Assembly: GCF_008761635.1 (NCBI RefSeq)
Contig: NZ_CP044344.1
Coordinates: 682,001-746,000 of the forward strand
Reading direction: 5' to 3'
Length of the DNA: 64,000 bases
Source of the DNA: Nocardioides cynanchi
GTDB lineage: Bacteria > Actinomycetota > Actinomycetes > Propionibacteriales > Nocardioidaceae
Positions 53,756 through 63,078 of the stretch are shown here, one piece after another. How positions within the stretch are numbered: position 1 is the stretch's first letter; the number at the start of each line of letters is the position of its first letter. Below the pieces are notes generated by a model. It ran no database searches and was not told the DNA's origin. It saw only the letters and a list, made by a program, of their open reading frames with translations. A program made the position numbers and the translations under genes.

Positions 53756-54577
53756 ATGCACTGCGCCGTGCTCGGGGACCCGATCGAGCACTCGCTGTCG
53801 CCAGTCCTGCACCGGGCGGCGTACGCCGCGCTCGGGCTGGACTGGACCTACGACGCGGTGCGGGTGCGCAGCGGCGGCGTGGCGGCGTTCCTGGACGGGC
53901 TCGACGCTTCGTGGCGCGGGTTGTCGCTGACCATGCCGCTCAAGCGGGAGGTGATGCCCCTGCTCACCTCGCGCGACTCCTGGGCGGTGGTGTCCGGTGC
54001 CGCGAACACCGTCCTGCTCGACGCCGGCGGCCGGCACGGGCTGAACACCGACGTGCCGGGCGCCATCGCCGCGATCCGGGAGGCGACCGATGCCCCGGTC
54101 GACCGGGCCCTGGTGCTCGGCGGTGGCGCGACCGCCGCCTCCACGCTGCTCGCTCTCGGTGAGCTGGGCTGCACCTCGGCGACGCTCCTCGTGCGCGATG
54201 CCGACCGCGCCCGCGAGACGGTCGAGACCGTGGCGCGGAGCGGTCGCCACCCGGCCGTCCGGGTCGAGCCGCTGTCCGACCTGGCCACGATCTCCGAGGC
54301 CCCGGCCGACATCCTCGTCTCCACGGTCCCGGCCGCGGCGCAGACGCCGGCGCTGCTCGAGGCCACCGCGGCGGTCCCCGTGGTCTTCGACGTGGTCTAC
54401 GACCCGTGGCCGACCCCGCTCGTCGCCGCCGCCCGCGCGCAGGGCCGAACGGCGGTCACCGGGCTGGACCTGCTGCTGTGGCAGGCGGTCGACCAGGTCC
54501 GCGCGATGACCGGCCGCTTCGACGTGCCCGTCGACACGATGCGCGAAGCGGGCGTGCGGGCCCTCGCCACGCCCTAG
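53756..54577 (+). CDS. aroE: Shikimate dehydrogenase
   Basis: 273 residues. The substrate domain has LGDPIEHSLSPVLHRAAYAA (Ser-x-Ser) and LTMPLKREVMPLL with the catalytic Lys, plus NTDVPGAIAAI with the Asp. The NADP domain has VLGGGATAASTLLAL and a VRDADRA stretch that follows the second strand. It reduces 3-dehydroshikimate. The stop TAG doubles as the start of the -10 hexamer for the prepilin peptidase gene. Confidence 0.95.
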   Translation: MHCAVLGDPIEHSLSPVLHRAAYAALGLDWTYDAVRVRSGGVAAFLDGLDASWRGLSLTMPLKREVMPLLTSRDSWAVVSGAANTVLLDAGGRHGLNTDVPGAIAAIREATDAPVDRALVLGGGATAASTLLALGELGCTSATLLVRDADRARETVETVARSGRHPAVRVEPLSDLATISEAPADILVSTVPAAAQTPALLEATAAVPVVFDVVYDPWPTPLVAAARAQGRTAVTGLDLLLWQAVDQVRAMTGRFDVPVDTMREAGVRALATP

Positions 54578-54580
54578 GGT
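54575..54580 (+). promoter_or_regulatory. -10 hexamer TAGGGT, leaderless start of the prepilin peptidase gene
   Basis: TAGGGT starts with the aroE stop codon and is 6 nt before the ATG at 54587. Confidence 0.5.
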
Positions 54581-54586
54581 GCGGGC

Positions 54587-55396
54587 ATGAGCTGGGTGGG
54601 ACACCTGGACACCGCTGCGGTGTGCGCTGCCGCCGCAGGTGCGGCAACGCTGTGGATGCCGAGCCGGATCGCCGCCCTCGCGGAGCCTGAGCCCGAACCG
54701 GAGCCGACGCCCGAGGAGGTCGAGGCCCAGGCGGCGCGACGGCTGGCGCGCGAGGAGCGGGCGGCTCGTCAGGGCAAGACGCTCACGGTGCCGGAACCCG
54801 AGCCGCCCAAGGAGGCGTACGCCGACCTGGGGGCGCGCCCGGGTCTGGCCGTGCGGCTCGCCGTCGGGGCCGCGCTCTCGGGGATCGTGATCGGGCTCGG
54901 ACTGGGATGGGACTGGTCGTTGGTCTACTGGGTCCCCCTGGTGCCCCTCGGGGTCGCGCTGGCGTTCGTCGACTGGAACACCCGGCTCCTGCCCACCGAC
55001 CTGGTCCGCCCGGCGTACGTCATCGCGATCGTCGGAGTCGTCGTGGCCACGGTGGCCGAACGCGATCTGGTCGCGCTGGAGCGGGCGGCCCTCGGCTGGC
55101 TCGTCGCCGGTGGCCTGTACGCCGTCCTGTGGTTCATCTACCCGCCCGGACTCGGCTACGGCGACGTCCGGCTGGCCGGGGTGCTCGGGATCACCCTGGG
55201 CTACCTCGGCTGGGGTCCGCTGCTGGTCGGCCTGTACGCCGGCTTCCTGCTGGGCGGGGTGATCGGTGCGCTGCTGCGCGTGTTCAAGGTGGTCCGCCAG
55301 CGGCACGTGCCGTTCGGGCCGTTCATGCTGATCAGCGTGCTGGTGGCCATCGCGTGGGGCGAACCCCTCTGGAGCCACTTCGTGGTCACGGGGTGA
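54587..55396 (+). CDS. Prepilin peptidase, A24 family
   Basis: 269 residues. After an N-terminal helix and a charged cytosolic insert of about 60 residues rich in Glu/Pro/Arg ([20 protein letters not shown]), six helices follow. The two catalytic Asp are in [17 protein letters not shown] and in the GxGD-type motif [15 protein letters not shown]. The Cys-rich methylase domain of classical PilD is absent; the charged insert takes its place. It would cleave type IV-like pilin leaders. No pilin genes are in the window. Its place between aroE and aroC is a known actinobacterial arrangement. Confidence 0.9.
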   Translation: MSWVGHLDTAAVCAAAAGAATLWMPSRIAALAEPEPEPEPTPEEVEAQAARRLAREERAARQGKTLTVPEPEPPKEAYADLGARPGLAVRLAVGAALSGIVIGLGLGWDWSLVYWVPLVPLGVALAFVDWNTRLLPTDLVRPAYVIAIVGVVVATVAERDLVALERAALGWLVAGGLYAVLWFIYPPGLGYGDVRLAGVLGITLGYLGWGPLLVGLYAGFLLGGVIGALLRVFKVVRQRHVPFGPFMLISVLVAIAWGEPLWSHFVVTG

Positions 55397-55430
55397 GAGT
55401 GGCCACCCGCGTCATGGAAGACTGAGGTCC

Positions 55431-56609
55431 ATGCTGCGCTGGCTCACCGCGGGGGAGTCCCACGGCCCTGCCCTGGTCGCCATCCTGGAGGGGCTGCCCG
55501 CGCACGTCTCGATCACCACCGACGACATCGGCGAGGCCCTGGCCCGGCGCCGGCTGGGTCGCGGGCGTGGTGCCCGGATGAAGTTCGAGCAGGACCGGGT
55601 GACGCTCCTCGGCGGCGTCCGGCACGGGAAGAGCCAGGGCGGCCCGGTGGCGATCGAGATCGCGAACAGCGAGTGGCCCAAGTGGGAGCAGGTGATGGCG
55701 GCCGACCCGGTCGACCAGGCCGAGCTCGACGCGCTGGCCCGCAACGCCCCGCTGACCCGGCCCCGGCCGGGCCACGCCGACCTGGTCGGCATGCAGAAGT
55801 ACGACTTCGACGAGGCCCGGCCGGTGCTGGAGCGGGCCTCGGCCCGCGAGACCGCCGCGCGGGTGGCGCTGGGCCGAGTGGCCTCCGCGTTCCTCGAGCA
55901 GGCGGCCGGTGTCCGGCTGGTCTCCCACGTCGTCGAGCTGGGCGGCGTCCGGGCGCCCGTGGGCATGGTCCCGGGGCCGGACGACGTGGCCCGGCTCGAC
56001 GCCGACGAGGTGCGCTGCCTCGACCCCGAGGCCAGCGCGGCCATGGTGGCGGCGATCGACGAGGCCCACCGGGACGGCGACACCCTCGGCGGGGTCGTCG
56101 AGGTGGTGGCGCACGGGCTGCCGCCGGGTCTGGGCTCGCACGTGCACTGGGACCGCCGGCTCGACTCGCGGCTCGCCGGCGCGCTGATGGGCATCCAGGC
56201 GATCAAGGGGGTGGAGGTCGGCGACGGCTTCGAGGTCGCCGCCACCCGGGGCAGCCTGGCCCACGACGAGATCGTCCCCACCGCCGACGGCATCCGCCGC
56301 ACCAGCGGACGCTCGGGCGGCACCGAGGGTGGGATGTCGACCGGTGAGGTCCTGCGGGTCCGGGCGGCGATGAAGCCGATCGCCACCGTGCCGCGGGCCC
56401 TGCGCACCGTCGACGTGAGCACCGGCGAGGCGGCGGTGGCCCACCACCAGCGTTCGGACGTGTGCGCCGTGCCGGCCGCCGGCGTCGTCGCCGAGGCGAT
56501 GGTGGCACTCGTGCTCGCCGATGCCGTGCTCGAGAAGTTCGGTGGCGACTCGGTGGGGGAGACCCGTCGCAACCTCGACGGCTACCTTCACTCGCTGAGG
56601 CTTCGATGA
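55431..56609 (+). CDS. aroC: Chorismate synthase
   Basis: 392 residues. The signatures are [59 protein letters not shown] and the [15 protein letters not shown] stretch. It makes chorismate from EPSP using reduced FMN. It overlaps aroK by 4 bp. The start is preceded by AAGACT 7 nt upstream rather than a clear TANNNT. Confidence 0.97.
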   Translation: MLRWLTAGESHGPALVAILEGLPAHVSITTDDIGEALARRRLGRGRGARMKFEQDRVTLLGGVRHGKSQGGPVAIEIANSEWPKWEQVMAADPVDQAELDALARNAPLTRPRPGHADLVGMQKYDFDEARPVLERASARETAARVALGRVASAFLEQAAGVRLVSHVVELGGVRAPVGMVPGPDDVARLDADEVRCLDPEASAAMVAAIDEAHRDGDTLGGVVEVVAHGLPPGLGSHVHWDRRLDSRLAGALMGIQAIKGVEVGDGFEVAATRGSLAHDEIVPTADGIRRTSGRSGGTEGGMSTGEVLRVRAAMKPIATVPRALRTVDVSTGEAAVAHHQRSDVCAVPAAGVVAEAMVALVLADAVLEKFGGDSVGETRRNLDGYLHSLRLR

Positions 56610-57124
56610 CCGGAGCCTCGCCCGGGCCGCGGCTGGTGCTGATCGGCCCGATGGGTGCCGGCAAGACCACGGTCGGCCGGCTGCTGGCCGAGCGCTGGGG
56701 CGTGGAGTTCCGCGACACCGACGACGACATCGAACAGGTCGCCGGCGCCAGCGTCAGCGACATCTTCGTGGAGTCGGGCGAGGAGCACTTCCGGGCCCTC
56801 GAGCGGGCGGCCGTCGCGCGCGCGGTCTCCGACCACCAGGGGGTGCTGGCCCTGGGCGGTGGTGCCGTGTTGGCCGAGAAGAGCCGGGCCGCCCTGACCG
56901 GACTTCCGGTCGTGTTCTTGCGGGTCGGGCTCACCGATGCGGCGTCCCGGGTCGGGCTCGGCGCCTCGCGCCCGCTGCTGCTCGGCAACGTCCGCGGCAC
57001 GATGAAGGCGCTGCTCGACGAGCGAGCGCCCCTCTACGAGTCGCTGGCGATGGCGAGCGTCGACACCGACGGGCTCACGCCCGACGAGGTCGCCGACCGG
57101 GTCGAGGCGGTGCTGGGTGGCTGA
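56606..57124 (+). CDS. aroK: Shikimate kinase
   Basis: 172 residues. Walker A is [18 protein letters not shown]; shikimate-binding residues are in [13 protein letters not shown] (Asp-Asp), the FRALERAAV stretch and LGGGAVL. The lid Arg is in [11 protein letters not shown]-dependent phosphorylation at the 3-hydroxyl. It overlaps aroC by 4 bp and aroB by 8 bp. Confidence 0.95.
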   Translation: MTGASPGPRLVLIGPMGAGKTTVGRLLAERWGVEFRDTDDDIEQVAGASVSDIFVESGEEHFRALERAAVARAVSDHQGVLALGGGAVLAEKSRAALTGLPVVFLRVGLTDAASRVGLGASRPLLLGNVRGTMKALLDERAPLYESLAMASVDTDGLTPDEVADRVEAVLGG

Positions 57125-58220
57125 GCCGAGCGTGATCCCGGTCGCGACCGGCGCGCCGTACGACGTGGTGGTCGGCGAGGACCTCCTCGACCGACTGCCC
57201 GCTGCCCTGGGCAAGGGTGTCGCTCGCGTCGCGGTGATCGCCCCGGTCGACCTCGACCGGTTCGCCGCCCCCGTGCGCGACCTGCTGGCGACGTCGTACG
57301 ACGTGCTCGACCTGCCGGTCCCGCCCGGCGAGCGGGCCAAGACCGCCCACGTCGCCGACGACTGCTGGGAGCGGCTCGGACGGGCCGGCTTCACCCGCAG
57401 CGACGCCGTGGTGACGGTGGGCGGCGGTGCCACCACCGACCTGGGTGGCTTCGTCGCCGCGACCTGGCTCCGGGGGGTGCGCGTCGTGCACGTGCCGACC
57501 TCGCTGCTGGCGATGGTCGACGCCGCAGTGGGCGGCAAGACGGGCATCAACACCAGCAGGGGGAAGAACCTCGTCGGCGCCTTCCACGAGCCTGCCGCCG
57601 TGCTCTGCGACCTGGCCGTCCTGAGCTCCTTGCCGCGGGCCGAGCTGCGCTCCGGGCTCGGGGAGGTGGTCAAGTGCGGCTTCGTCGCCGACCCCCGGAT
57701 CCTGGAGATCGTCGAGCAGTCCCCGCCCGACGCGCTCACCCCCGGATCGCCCGAGCTGCGCGAGCTCGTGGAGCGGGCGGTGCGGGTCAAGGCCGCCGTG
57801 GTCGCCGACGACCTCACCGAGCGCGGTGGCAGCGCCGGGCACCCGGGGCGCGAGATCCTGAACTACGGGCACACGATGGGTCACGCGATCGAGCGGGCCA
57901 GCGACTACGCCCTGCGCCACGGCGAGGCCGTGGCGATCGGCGCGGTGTTCGCGGCCGAGCTGGCCCGGACGGCCGGGCTGCTGGACCCCTCGGCCGCGGA
58001 CCGGCACCGGTCGGTGCTGACCCGCGTCGGGCTGCCGACGACCTGGCACGGCGCGTCGTACGACGAGCTGCGCGCGCTGATGGCCATCGACAAGAAGTCG
58101 CGCGGCTCGGGCCTGCGTTTCGTAGTGCTGTCCGAGGTCGCCCGGCCACGCATCCTGGAGGGTCCCCACGAGGCTGACCTGCGGGCCGCCTACGACGTGA
58201 TGACGGGAGCGGGAGCATGA
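57117..58220 (+). CDS. aroB: 3-dehydroquinate synthase
   Basis: 367 residues. NAD and metal sites are seen as VTVGGGATTDLGGFVAATWL, RVVHVPTSLLAMVDAAVGGK and INTSRGKNLVGAFHEP. The zinc His/Glu set includes LRSGLGEVVKCGF (Glu) and EILNYGHTMGHAIERA (His). The GTG start lies inside the end of aroK; the coupling suggests one operon aroC-aroK-aroB-aroQ. Confidence 0.96.
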   Translation: MAEPSVIPVATGAPYDVVVGEDLLDRLPAALGKGVARVAVIAPVDLDRFAAPVRDLLATSYDVLDLPVPPGERAKTAHVADDCWERLGRAGFTRSDAVVTVGGGATTDLGGFVAATWLRGVRVVHVPTSLLAMVDAAVGGKTGINTSRGKNLVGAFHEPAAVLCDLAVLSSLPRAELRSGLGEVVKCGFVADPRILEIVEQSPPDALTPGSPELRELVERAVRVKAAVVADDLTERGGSAGHPGREILNYGHTMGHAIERASDYALRHGEAVAIGAVFAAELARTAGLLDPSAADRHRSVLTRVGLPTTWHGASYDELRALMAIDKKSRGSGLRFVVLSEVARPRILEGPHEADLRAAYDVMTGAGA

Positions 58221-58651
58221 GAGTGCTGGTGCTCAACGGTCCCAACCTCGGCCGGCTCGGGCGGCGGCAGCCGGAGATCTACGGCCGCACGACGTACCTC
58301 GAGCTGGTGGAGCTGTGCGTCGGCTGGGGGCGTGACCTCGGGCTCGAGGTCGAGGTCCGCCAGACCAACCACGAGGGCCGGCTGCTCGACTGGCTCAACA
58401 CCGCCGCCGACGAGCAGACGCCCGTGGTGCTCAACGCGGCGGCGTGGACCCACTACTCGTTCGCGCTGATGGACGCGTGCGCGATGCTCACCGCGCCGCT
58501 GGTCGAGGTGCACATCAGCGACCCGGCGACGCGGCCCGAGGAGTTCCGGCACACCTCGGTGGTCACGCCGTACGCGGTGAGGGTGATCGCCGGACGCGGC
58601 GTCGACGGCTACCGCGACGCTCTGGCCGCGCTGGCCGAACGTTCCGGCTGA
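58217..58651 (+). CDS. aroQ: 3-dehydroquinate dehydratase, type II
   Basis: 144 residues. The N-terminus VLVLNGPNLGRLGRRQPEIY is the type II signature with the catalytic Tyr in IYG. The segment NAAAWTHYSFALMDACAML has the expected Asn and Thr-His. The motif that is usually H-x-S-N-x3-R-E is here HISDPATRPEEFRHTS, with Asp for the common Asn and one extra residue before Glu. The start overlaps aroB (ATGA). It completes the run from aroB to chorismate together with aroE, K and C; aroA and the DAHP synthase are elsewhere. Confidence 0.92.
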   Translation: MRVLVLNGPNLGRLGRRQPEIYGRTTYLELVELCVGWGRDLGLEVEVRQTNHEGRLLDWLNTAADEQTPVVLNAAAWTHYSFALMDACAMLTAPLVEVHISDPATRPEEFRHTSVVTPYAVRVIAGRGVDGYRDALAALAERSG

Positions 58652-58736
58652 GCGCTCTGACTCCACGGGAACGGCACCTCGGGCATCCCCGGAAAACCGG
58701 GTGCCCGGCGACGGGTGAGTTGCCAGACTGACGCGC

Positions 58737-59156
58737 GTGACCAGCGAGATCCTCCGGATCAACCCCGAGCAGCTGCACGGCACGCCGGGCTACCACCATG
58801 TCACGGTGGTCGAGGTCGGGCGGCTGGCGTTCCTGGCGGGGCAGTGTCCGCTGGACCGCTCCGGTGGGCTCGTCGGCCCGGCCGATCTCGAGGCCCAGAT
58901 CGACCAGGTCGCGGCGAACGCGCTCGCCGCCCTGAGCGCCGCGGGGGCCCGGCCGGACCAGGTCGTCCGATCGGTGATCTACGTCGTGGTCGGTGGGGAC
59001 GATGACGGGGCCCTGGGGGTCGCGTGGCGACGCCTGACCGGCTCGGTGATCGGCGCCGCGTTCACGACGGCGAGCACGCTGCTCGGCGTCGTGAGGCTCG
59101 GCTTCCCCGGCCAGCTGGTCGAGGTCGACCTGACCGCGAGCCTCCCCGACGCCTGA
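58737..59156 (+). CDS. RidA/YjgF family protein
   Basis: 139 residues from GTG. The fold is seen in HVTVVEVGRLAFLAGQCPLD, LEAQIDQVAANALAALSAAG and the VVRSVIYVVVGGDD stretch. The Arg found just before the last strands of true RidA deaminases (in the family pattern P-x-R-S/T) is absent: the region reads TTASTLLGVVRLGFPGQLVE. So imine deaminase activity like RidA's is doubtful. CAGACT, one base off TANNNT, lies 7 nt before the start, which suggests a leaderless message. Confidence 0.8.
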   Translation: MTSEILRINPEQLHGTPGYHHVTVVEVGRLAFLAGQCPLDRSGGLVGPADLEAQIDQVAANALAALSAAGARPDQVVRSVIYVVVGGDDDGALGVAWRRLTGSVIGAAFTTASTLLGVVRLGFPGQLVEVDLTASLPDA

Positions 59157-59220
59157 CCCGGGAACCGCTACGGCGTTGCGGCCGTCCGATCCGCAACGTT
59201 TCGGACCCAGGGAGCCCGCC

Positions 59221-60006
59221 ATGAACCGCTCAGTCACTCTCAGCGCGAAAGGGGTGCTGGTCGCGCTGGTCTCGGCCCTGGCCCTCCTGGTCGCCTACCT
59301 GCTCGGCAACGGAGGGAGCACGGCACAGGCCGCGCCACAGGCACCCGCCGTCTCGACCGGGTCCGGCCACGCCCGGACCCTGGTGATGACCGGCACCGGC
59401 CGCACCGTCGGCGTCCCCGACGAGCTCTCCTTCTCGGTGTCGGTCGGGCTGGTCCGTCCCGACCTGGCGACCGCGCTGGCCGACGCGAACGCGACGATGA
59501 AGCGAGTGCTGACGTCCCTGGCGTCGTCCGGGGTCCAGCGCTCCGACGTCCAGACCACCGGGCTCTCGATGAACGCCGTCTACGACTACCACTCCTCGGG
59601 GCCGCCGACCCTGCGCGGCTACCGCGTCTCCCAGCGGGCCCAGGTGCTGGTCCGCGACCTGTCGAAGGGTGGTGCCGCCGTCACGGCGGCGGTGCACGCA
59701 GGTGGGAACGACGTTCGGGTGGGCAGCCTCGGGCTGCGGATCGCCGACCCCGAGGCGCTGCTGGCGAAGTCGCGGGCCGCCGCGGTGAAGGAGGCCACCG
59801 CCAAGGCCCAGGAGTACGCCGACGCCACCGGCCAGACCCTCGGTGACGTGCTCTCGCTGCGCGAGGTGCACGCCTCGGCACCGGTGGTCCGGATGCAGGC
59901 TCTCCCGGCGGCCTCGTTCGACGCGCTGAAGGGTGCGGCCCTCCCGATCCGGGCCGGCAAGGACAAGCTCGCGGTCACCGTCCGGATCGAGTGGTCCTTC
60001 GCCTGA
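59221..60006 (+). CDS. SIMPL (DUF541) domain protein, exported
   Basis: 261 residues from the ATG at 59221, about 12 nt after a CAGGGAG ribosome site. A signal-type helix KGVLVALVSALALLVAYLLG (about 10-29) is followed by STAQAAPQAP. The DUF541 core has RTLVMTGTGRTVGVPDELSF, DVQTTGLSMNAVYDYHSSGP and GYRVSQRAQVLVRDL. Family proteins are oxidative-stress-related or of unknown role; some are periplasmic. An in-frame GTG/ATG earlier would not give a clean signal peptide. Confidence 0.85.
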   Translation: MNRSVTLSAKGVLVALVSALALLVAYLLGNGGSTAQAAPQAPAVSTGSGHARTLVMTGTGRTVGVPDELSFSVSVGLVRPDLATALADANATMKRVLTSLASSGVQRSDVQTTGLSMNAVYDYHSSGPPTLRGYRVSQRAQVLVRDLSKGGAAVTAAVHAGGNDVRVGSLGLRIADPEALLAKSRAAAVKEATAKAQEYADATGQTLGDVLSLREVHASAPVVRMQALPAASFDALKGAALPIRAGKDKLAVTVRIEWSFA

Positions 60007-60048
60007 CCGGCCGAGCCTGGGGATTCCGGGGCCGGGCCGGCGCCGTAC

Positions 60049-60054
60049 TAGACT
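60049..60054 (+). promoter_or_regulatory. -10 hexamer TAGACT upstream of efp
   Basis: TAGACT lies 71 nt before the efp ATG. The implied leader of about 65 nt is GC-rich and has GAGG 9 nt before the ATG. It would drive efp-nusB. Confidence 0.4.
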
Positions 60055-60124
60055 CGGGGGTCGCCCGCCCGGAGGTTCTTCCGCGGCTGGGCGTCCCTGA
60101 TCCCGACGGAAGAGGCGCTCCCGC

Positions 60125-60688
60125 ATGGCCACCACCAACGACCTCAAGAACGGCATGGTCCTCAACCTCGACGGCCAGCTCTGGCAGGTCATCTGGTTCC
60201 AGCACCACAAGCCCGGCAAGGGCGGTGCGGTGGTCCGGTCGAAGCTGAAGAACATCGAGTCCGGCAAGACCGTGGACCGCACCTTCAACTCCGACGTGAA
60301 GGTCGACGTCGCGAACGTCGACAAGCGGACGATGCAGTACCTCTACAACGACGGCACCTCCTACGTCTTCATGGACACCGGCACGTTCGACCAGACCGAG
60401 ATCTCCCCGGAGATCGTCGGCGACGCCAAGAACTTCCTCCTGGAGAACCAGGACGCCGTGGTGGCCACGAACGACGGCCGGGTGCTCTACCTCGAGCTGC
60501 CCGCCTCCGTCCTGCTCGAGGTGACCTACACCGAGCCGGGCGTCGTCGGGGACAGTGCGACCGGCCGGACCAAGCCCGCGACCCTCGAGACCGGTCACGA
60601 GATCCAGGTGCCGCTGTTCATCACGCAGGGCGAGAAGGTCAAGGTCGACACCCGCGACTCGTCCTACCTCGGCCGCGTGAAGTCCTGA
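60125..60688 (+). CDS. efp: Elongation factor P
   Basis: 187 residues in three OB-like domains. Domain I starts with [20 protein letters not shown] and carries the functional tip [17 protein letters not shown], with Lys at the position that is modified in E. coli. Domain III ends [16 protein letters not shown]-like. EF-P relieves stalling at proline runs. No EpmA/EpmB-type modification genes are in the window. nusB follows after 43 bp. Confidence 0.97.
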   Translation: MATTNDLKNGMVLNLDGQLWQVIWFQHHKPGKGGAVVRSKLKNIESGKTVDRTFNSDVKVDVANVDKRTMQYLYNDGTSYVFMDTGTFDQTEISPEIVGDAKNFLLENQDAVVATNDGRVLYLELPASVLLEVTYTEPGVVGDSATGRTKPATLETGHEIQVPLFITQGEKVKVDTRDSSYLGRVKS

Positions 60689-60731
60689 CTTCCCAGGTCA
60701 TGAGCACGGCCGTGAACGAGGTCGCGTCCTG

Positions 60732-61142
60732 ATGTCGGCCCGGTCGAAGGCCCGTAAGCGGGCGCTGGACATCCTCTACGCCGCGGAGCTGCGCGGGCAG
60801 GACCCCGTCGTCGAGCTCGATGCGGCGATCGCCGCCGACGAGGGCCCGACCAACCCCTACACCGCCGACCTGGTCCGCGGTGTGGCAGCACACCGCGAGC
60901 GGATCGACGAGCTGCTCACGTCGTACTCCCAGGCCTGGACCCTCGACCGGATGCCTGTCATCGACCGCAACGCGCTGCGGATCGGTGCGTTCGAGCTGCT
61001 GTACGCCGACGACGTCCCGGCCGCGGTGGCGGTCAGCGAGGCGGTCGCGCTGGTCCGCAACCTGTCCACGGACGAGTCGCCGGCCTTCGTCAACGGCGTG
61101 CTCGGCAGCATGCTGCGCGACCGGAACTCACTCACCCCCTAG
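60732..61142 (+). CDS. nusB: Transcription antitermination factor NusB
   Basis: 136 residues, all-helical. The family N-terminus is RSKARKRALDILYAAELRGQ, followed by NPYTADLVRGVAAHRERIDE and the C-terminal DESPAFVNGVLGSMLRD. It binds BoxA RNA with S10 in rRNA antitermination. It probably shares the efp message. Confidence 0.95.
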   Translation: MSARSKARKRALDILYAAELRGQDPVVELDAAIAADEGPTNPYTADLVRGVAAHRERIDELLTSYSQAWTLDRMPVIDRNALRIGAFELLYADDVPAAVAVSEAVALVRNLSTDESPAFVNGVLGSMLRDRNSLTP

Positions 61143-61170
61143 GGTGGGACCGCGCCCCTTGACGCGGCGC

Positions 61171-61176
61171 TAGGGT
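61171..61176 (+). promoter_or_regulatory. -10 hexamer TAGGGT, leaderless start at 61184
   Basis: TAGGGT is 7 nt before the ATG at 61184, with no ribosome site. Confidence 0.55.
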
Positions 61177-61183
61177 CGGCCGC

Positions 61184-62011
61184 ATGGCGGATGTCAGCGA
61201 CCGGGCCCAGCAGATGGGCCACCAGGCCAACAACAGCGAGTGGATGGACCGCGCGGTGCGCGTCGGCATGGTCGCCTACGGCATCGTCCACCTCACCATC
61301 GCCTGGCTGGCGATCCAGCTCGCCCTCGGCAACAACAGCGGCAACGCCTCGCGCAACGGCGCGCTGGCCCAGCTCGCTCAGCAGCCGTTCGGCAAGGTCG
61401 TCGTGTGGGTGATCGCGATCGGGATGGTGTTCCTGGTCGCCTGGAAGCTGCTCGAGGCGTTCGTGGACTCCCAGATCGAGGACGGCGCCAAGCAGTGGCT
61501 CAAGCCGGCGGTCAACATCGGCAAGGCGATCGTCTACGGCACCCTGGGGATCAGCGCCTTCCACACCGCCACCGGTTCGAAGTCCAAGGGCAGCAGCACC
61601 TCGTCGTGGACCGCCAAGCTGATGGACCAGCCGTTCGGCCGCTGGCTGGTGGGGATCATCGGACTGGCCGTGATCGGCTACGGGGTGTTCCTGGCCTACA
61701 GCGGCTACAAGGAGAAGTTCCTCAAGCACCTCGACGCCGAGGGCAAGAGCGGCGACCAGGGCAAGGCCTACAAGATGTTCGGCAAGATCGGCTACATCGC
61801 CAAGGGCGTGGCGATCGGCGCCATCGGCGCGCTGTTCATCTTCGCGGCCGTGGACCACAAGGCCAAGAAGTCCGGCGGTCTCGACCAGGCGCTGCACAAG
61901 GTGCTCCAGCAGCCCTTCGGGCCGGTGCTGCTGATCGCGATCGCGCTGGGTATCGGCTGCTACGGCCTCTTCTGCTTCGCTCGGGCGCGGCACCTCTCCG
62001 CCCAGCGGTGA
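61184..62011 (+). CDS. DUF1206 membrane protein
   Basis: 275 residues with three repeats of a two-helix unit: VGMVAYGIVHLTIAWLAIQL, then IGKAIVYGTLGISAFHTATG and IGYIAKGVAIGAIGALFIFA. Each unit ends with a QPFGK/R-W/V-x-VW/GII-type second helix (for example QQPFGKVVVWVIAIGMVFLV). This three-fold pattern defines DUF1206. Function unknown; common near small-molecule or stress genes in actinobacteria. It overlaps the next gene by 4 bp. Confidence 0.88.
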   Translation: MADVSDRAQQMGHQANNSEWMDRAVRVGMVAYGIVHLTIAWLAIQLALGNNSGNASRNGALAQLAQQPFGKVVVWVIAIGMVFLVAWKLLEAFVDSQIEDGAKQWLKPAVNIGKAIVYGTLGISAFHTATGSKSKGSSTSSWTAKLMDQPFGRWLVGIIGLAVIGYGVFLAYSGYKEKFLKHLDAEGKSGDQGKAYKMFGKIGYIAKGVAIGAIGALFIFAAVDHKAKKSGGLDQALHKVLQQPFGPVLLIAIALGIGCYGLFCFARARHLSAQR

Positions 62012-63074
62012 CCCCGCCTTCGCCCCTGCCGCAGGGGTGGACCACCCGGCTTCCCGACGAGGCGGACCTGCCGGTCCTGGTGGCGCTCCGCCTGGCCGAC
62101 CGCGCGCCGTACACCGGTGAGGTCTCGGTCGACGAGGCGGCCGTGGAGTCCGAGGTCGTCGGCCAGGCGTCCTGGACCCGTCGGCAGCGCGTGGTCTGCG
62201 ATCCCGACGGCCGGCTGCGCGGCTGGGTCTCGGTGCAGGACCGCGCCGCGGGCCGCACCATGGTCTCCCTCTGGCTCGAGCCGGACCTCCCCGACGGCGA
62301 CCGGATCGCCGGGGTGCTGCTGGCCTGGGCCGACGACGAGGGCCGGGCGATCGCCCACCTGAGGGGGGTCGAGAGCACCCGGATGGACGCCTCGCCGTTC
62401 GCCGACGACGTCGTGGCCAAGCGCCGGCTCGAGGCGGCCGGCTACACCTGCCGCCGGCGCTGGCTGCACATGTCGCGGCCGGTCGACGCCACCGAGCTGT
62501 TCCCCGCCCTGCGCGAGGGGGTGACCGTACGGCGCGTGGCCACCCACGCCAACGGCGTGCCGGTCGCCTCCGACCTCCAGATCGTGCACCTGATGCTGGA
62601 GGAGTCGTTCCAGGACCACTTCAACTCCTACCGGGAGAGCTTCCCGGAGTTCGTGCAGAGGCTCCGCGAGGACCCCGGCCACCGCTGGGACCACTGGTGG
62701 CTGGCGTTCGTCTCGACTCCGCTCGACGCAGGCGTCTCCGCGGACGACCGGCACCAGGTGCCCGCGGGGCCATCGTCTGCTCCGTGCTGGCCGCCGACGC
62801 GTCCGGCGCCACCGGCAGCTACGTCGACTACATCGGCGTCAACCGCGCGGCCCGCGGACGCGGGGTGGCCAAGGGGCTGCTGCACACGGTGCTGTCCGAT
62901 GCCGCCGTCCGGGGCCGCAACCGGGTCGCCCTGGAGGTCGACGCCGACTCACCGACCAGTGCCGACGCGCTCTACCTGTCGATGGGCTGGGTCACCGACC
63001 ACGTCACCGAGTCGTGGTTCCGCGAGGTGCGGCCCAGCGAGCGGCACCAAGTTTCGGGCAGTGTGATGGGGTGA
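62008..63074 (+). pseudogene. Two-domain GNAT acetyltransferase, frameshifted
   Basis: From the GTG at 62008 (GTGA overlap) the first frame encodes an N-terminal GNAT-like domain (GWTTRLPDEADLPVLVALRL to about residue 170) and the start of a second (DLQIVHLMLEESFQDHFNSY). After VSADDRHQVPA at about 62765 it loses protein character. A second frame takes over at GAIVCSVLAADASGA and carries the acetyl-CoA loop NRAARGRGVAKGLLHTVL, ending at 63074. One extra G in the GGGG run at 62766-62769 would restore a continuous protein of about 355 residues. This may be a homopolymer sequencing error or a real inactivating deletion. Confidence 0.8.
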
Positions 63075-63078
63075 GGGC

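Noticed and set aside
62697-63074. Separate small GNAT gene
   Set aside because: Its N-terminal part is nonsense in this frame; the domain continues the upstream gene once a single G is restored.
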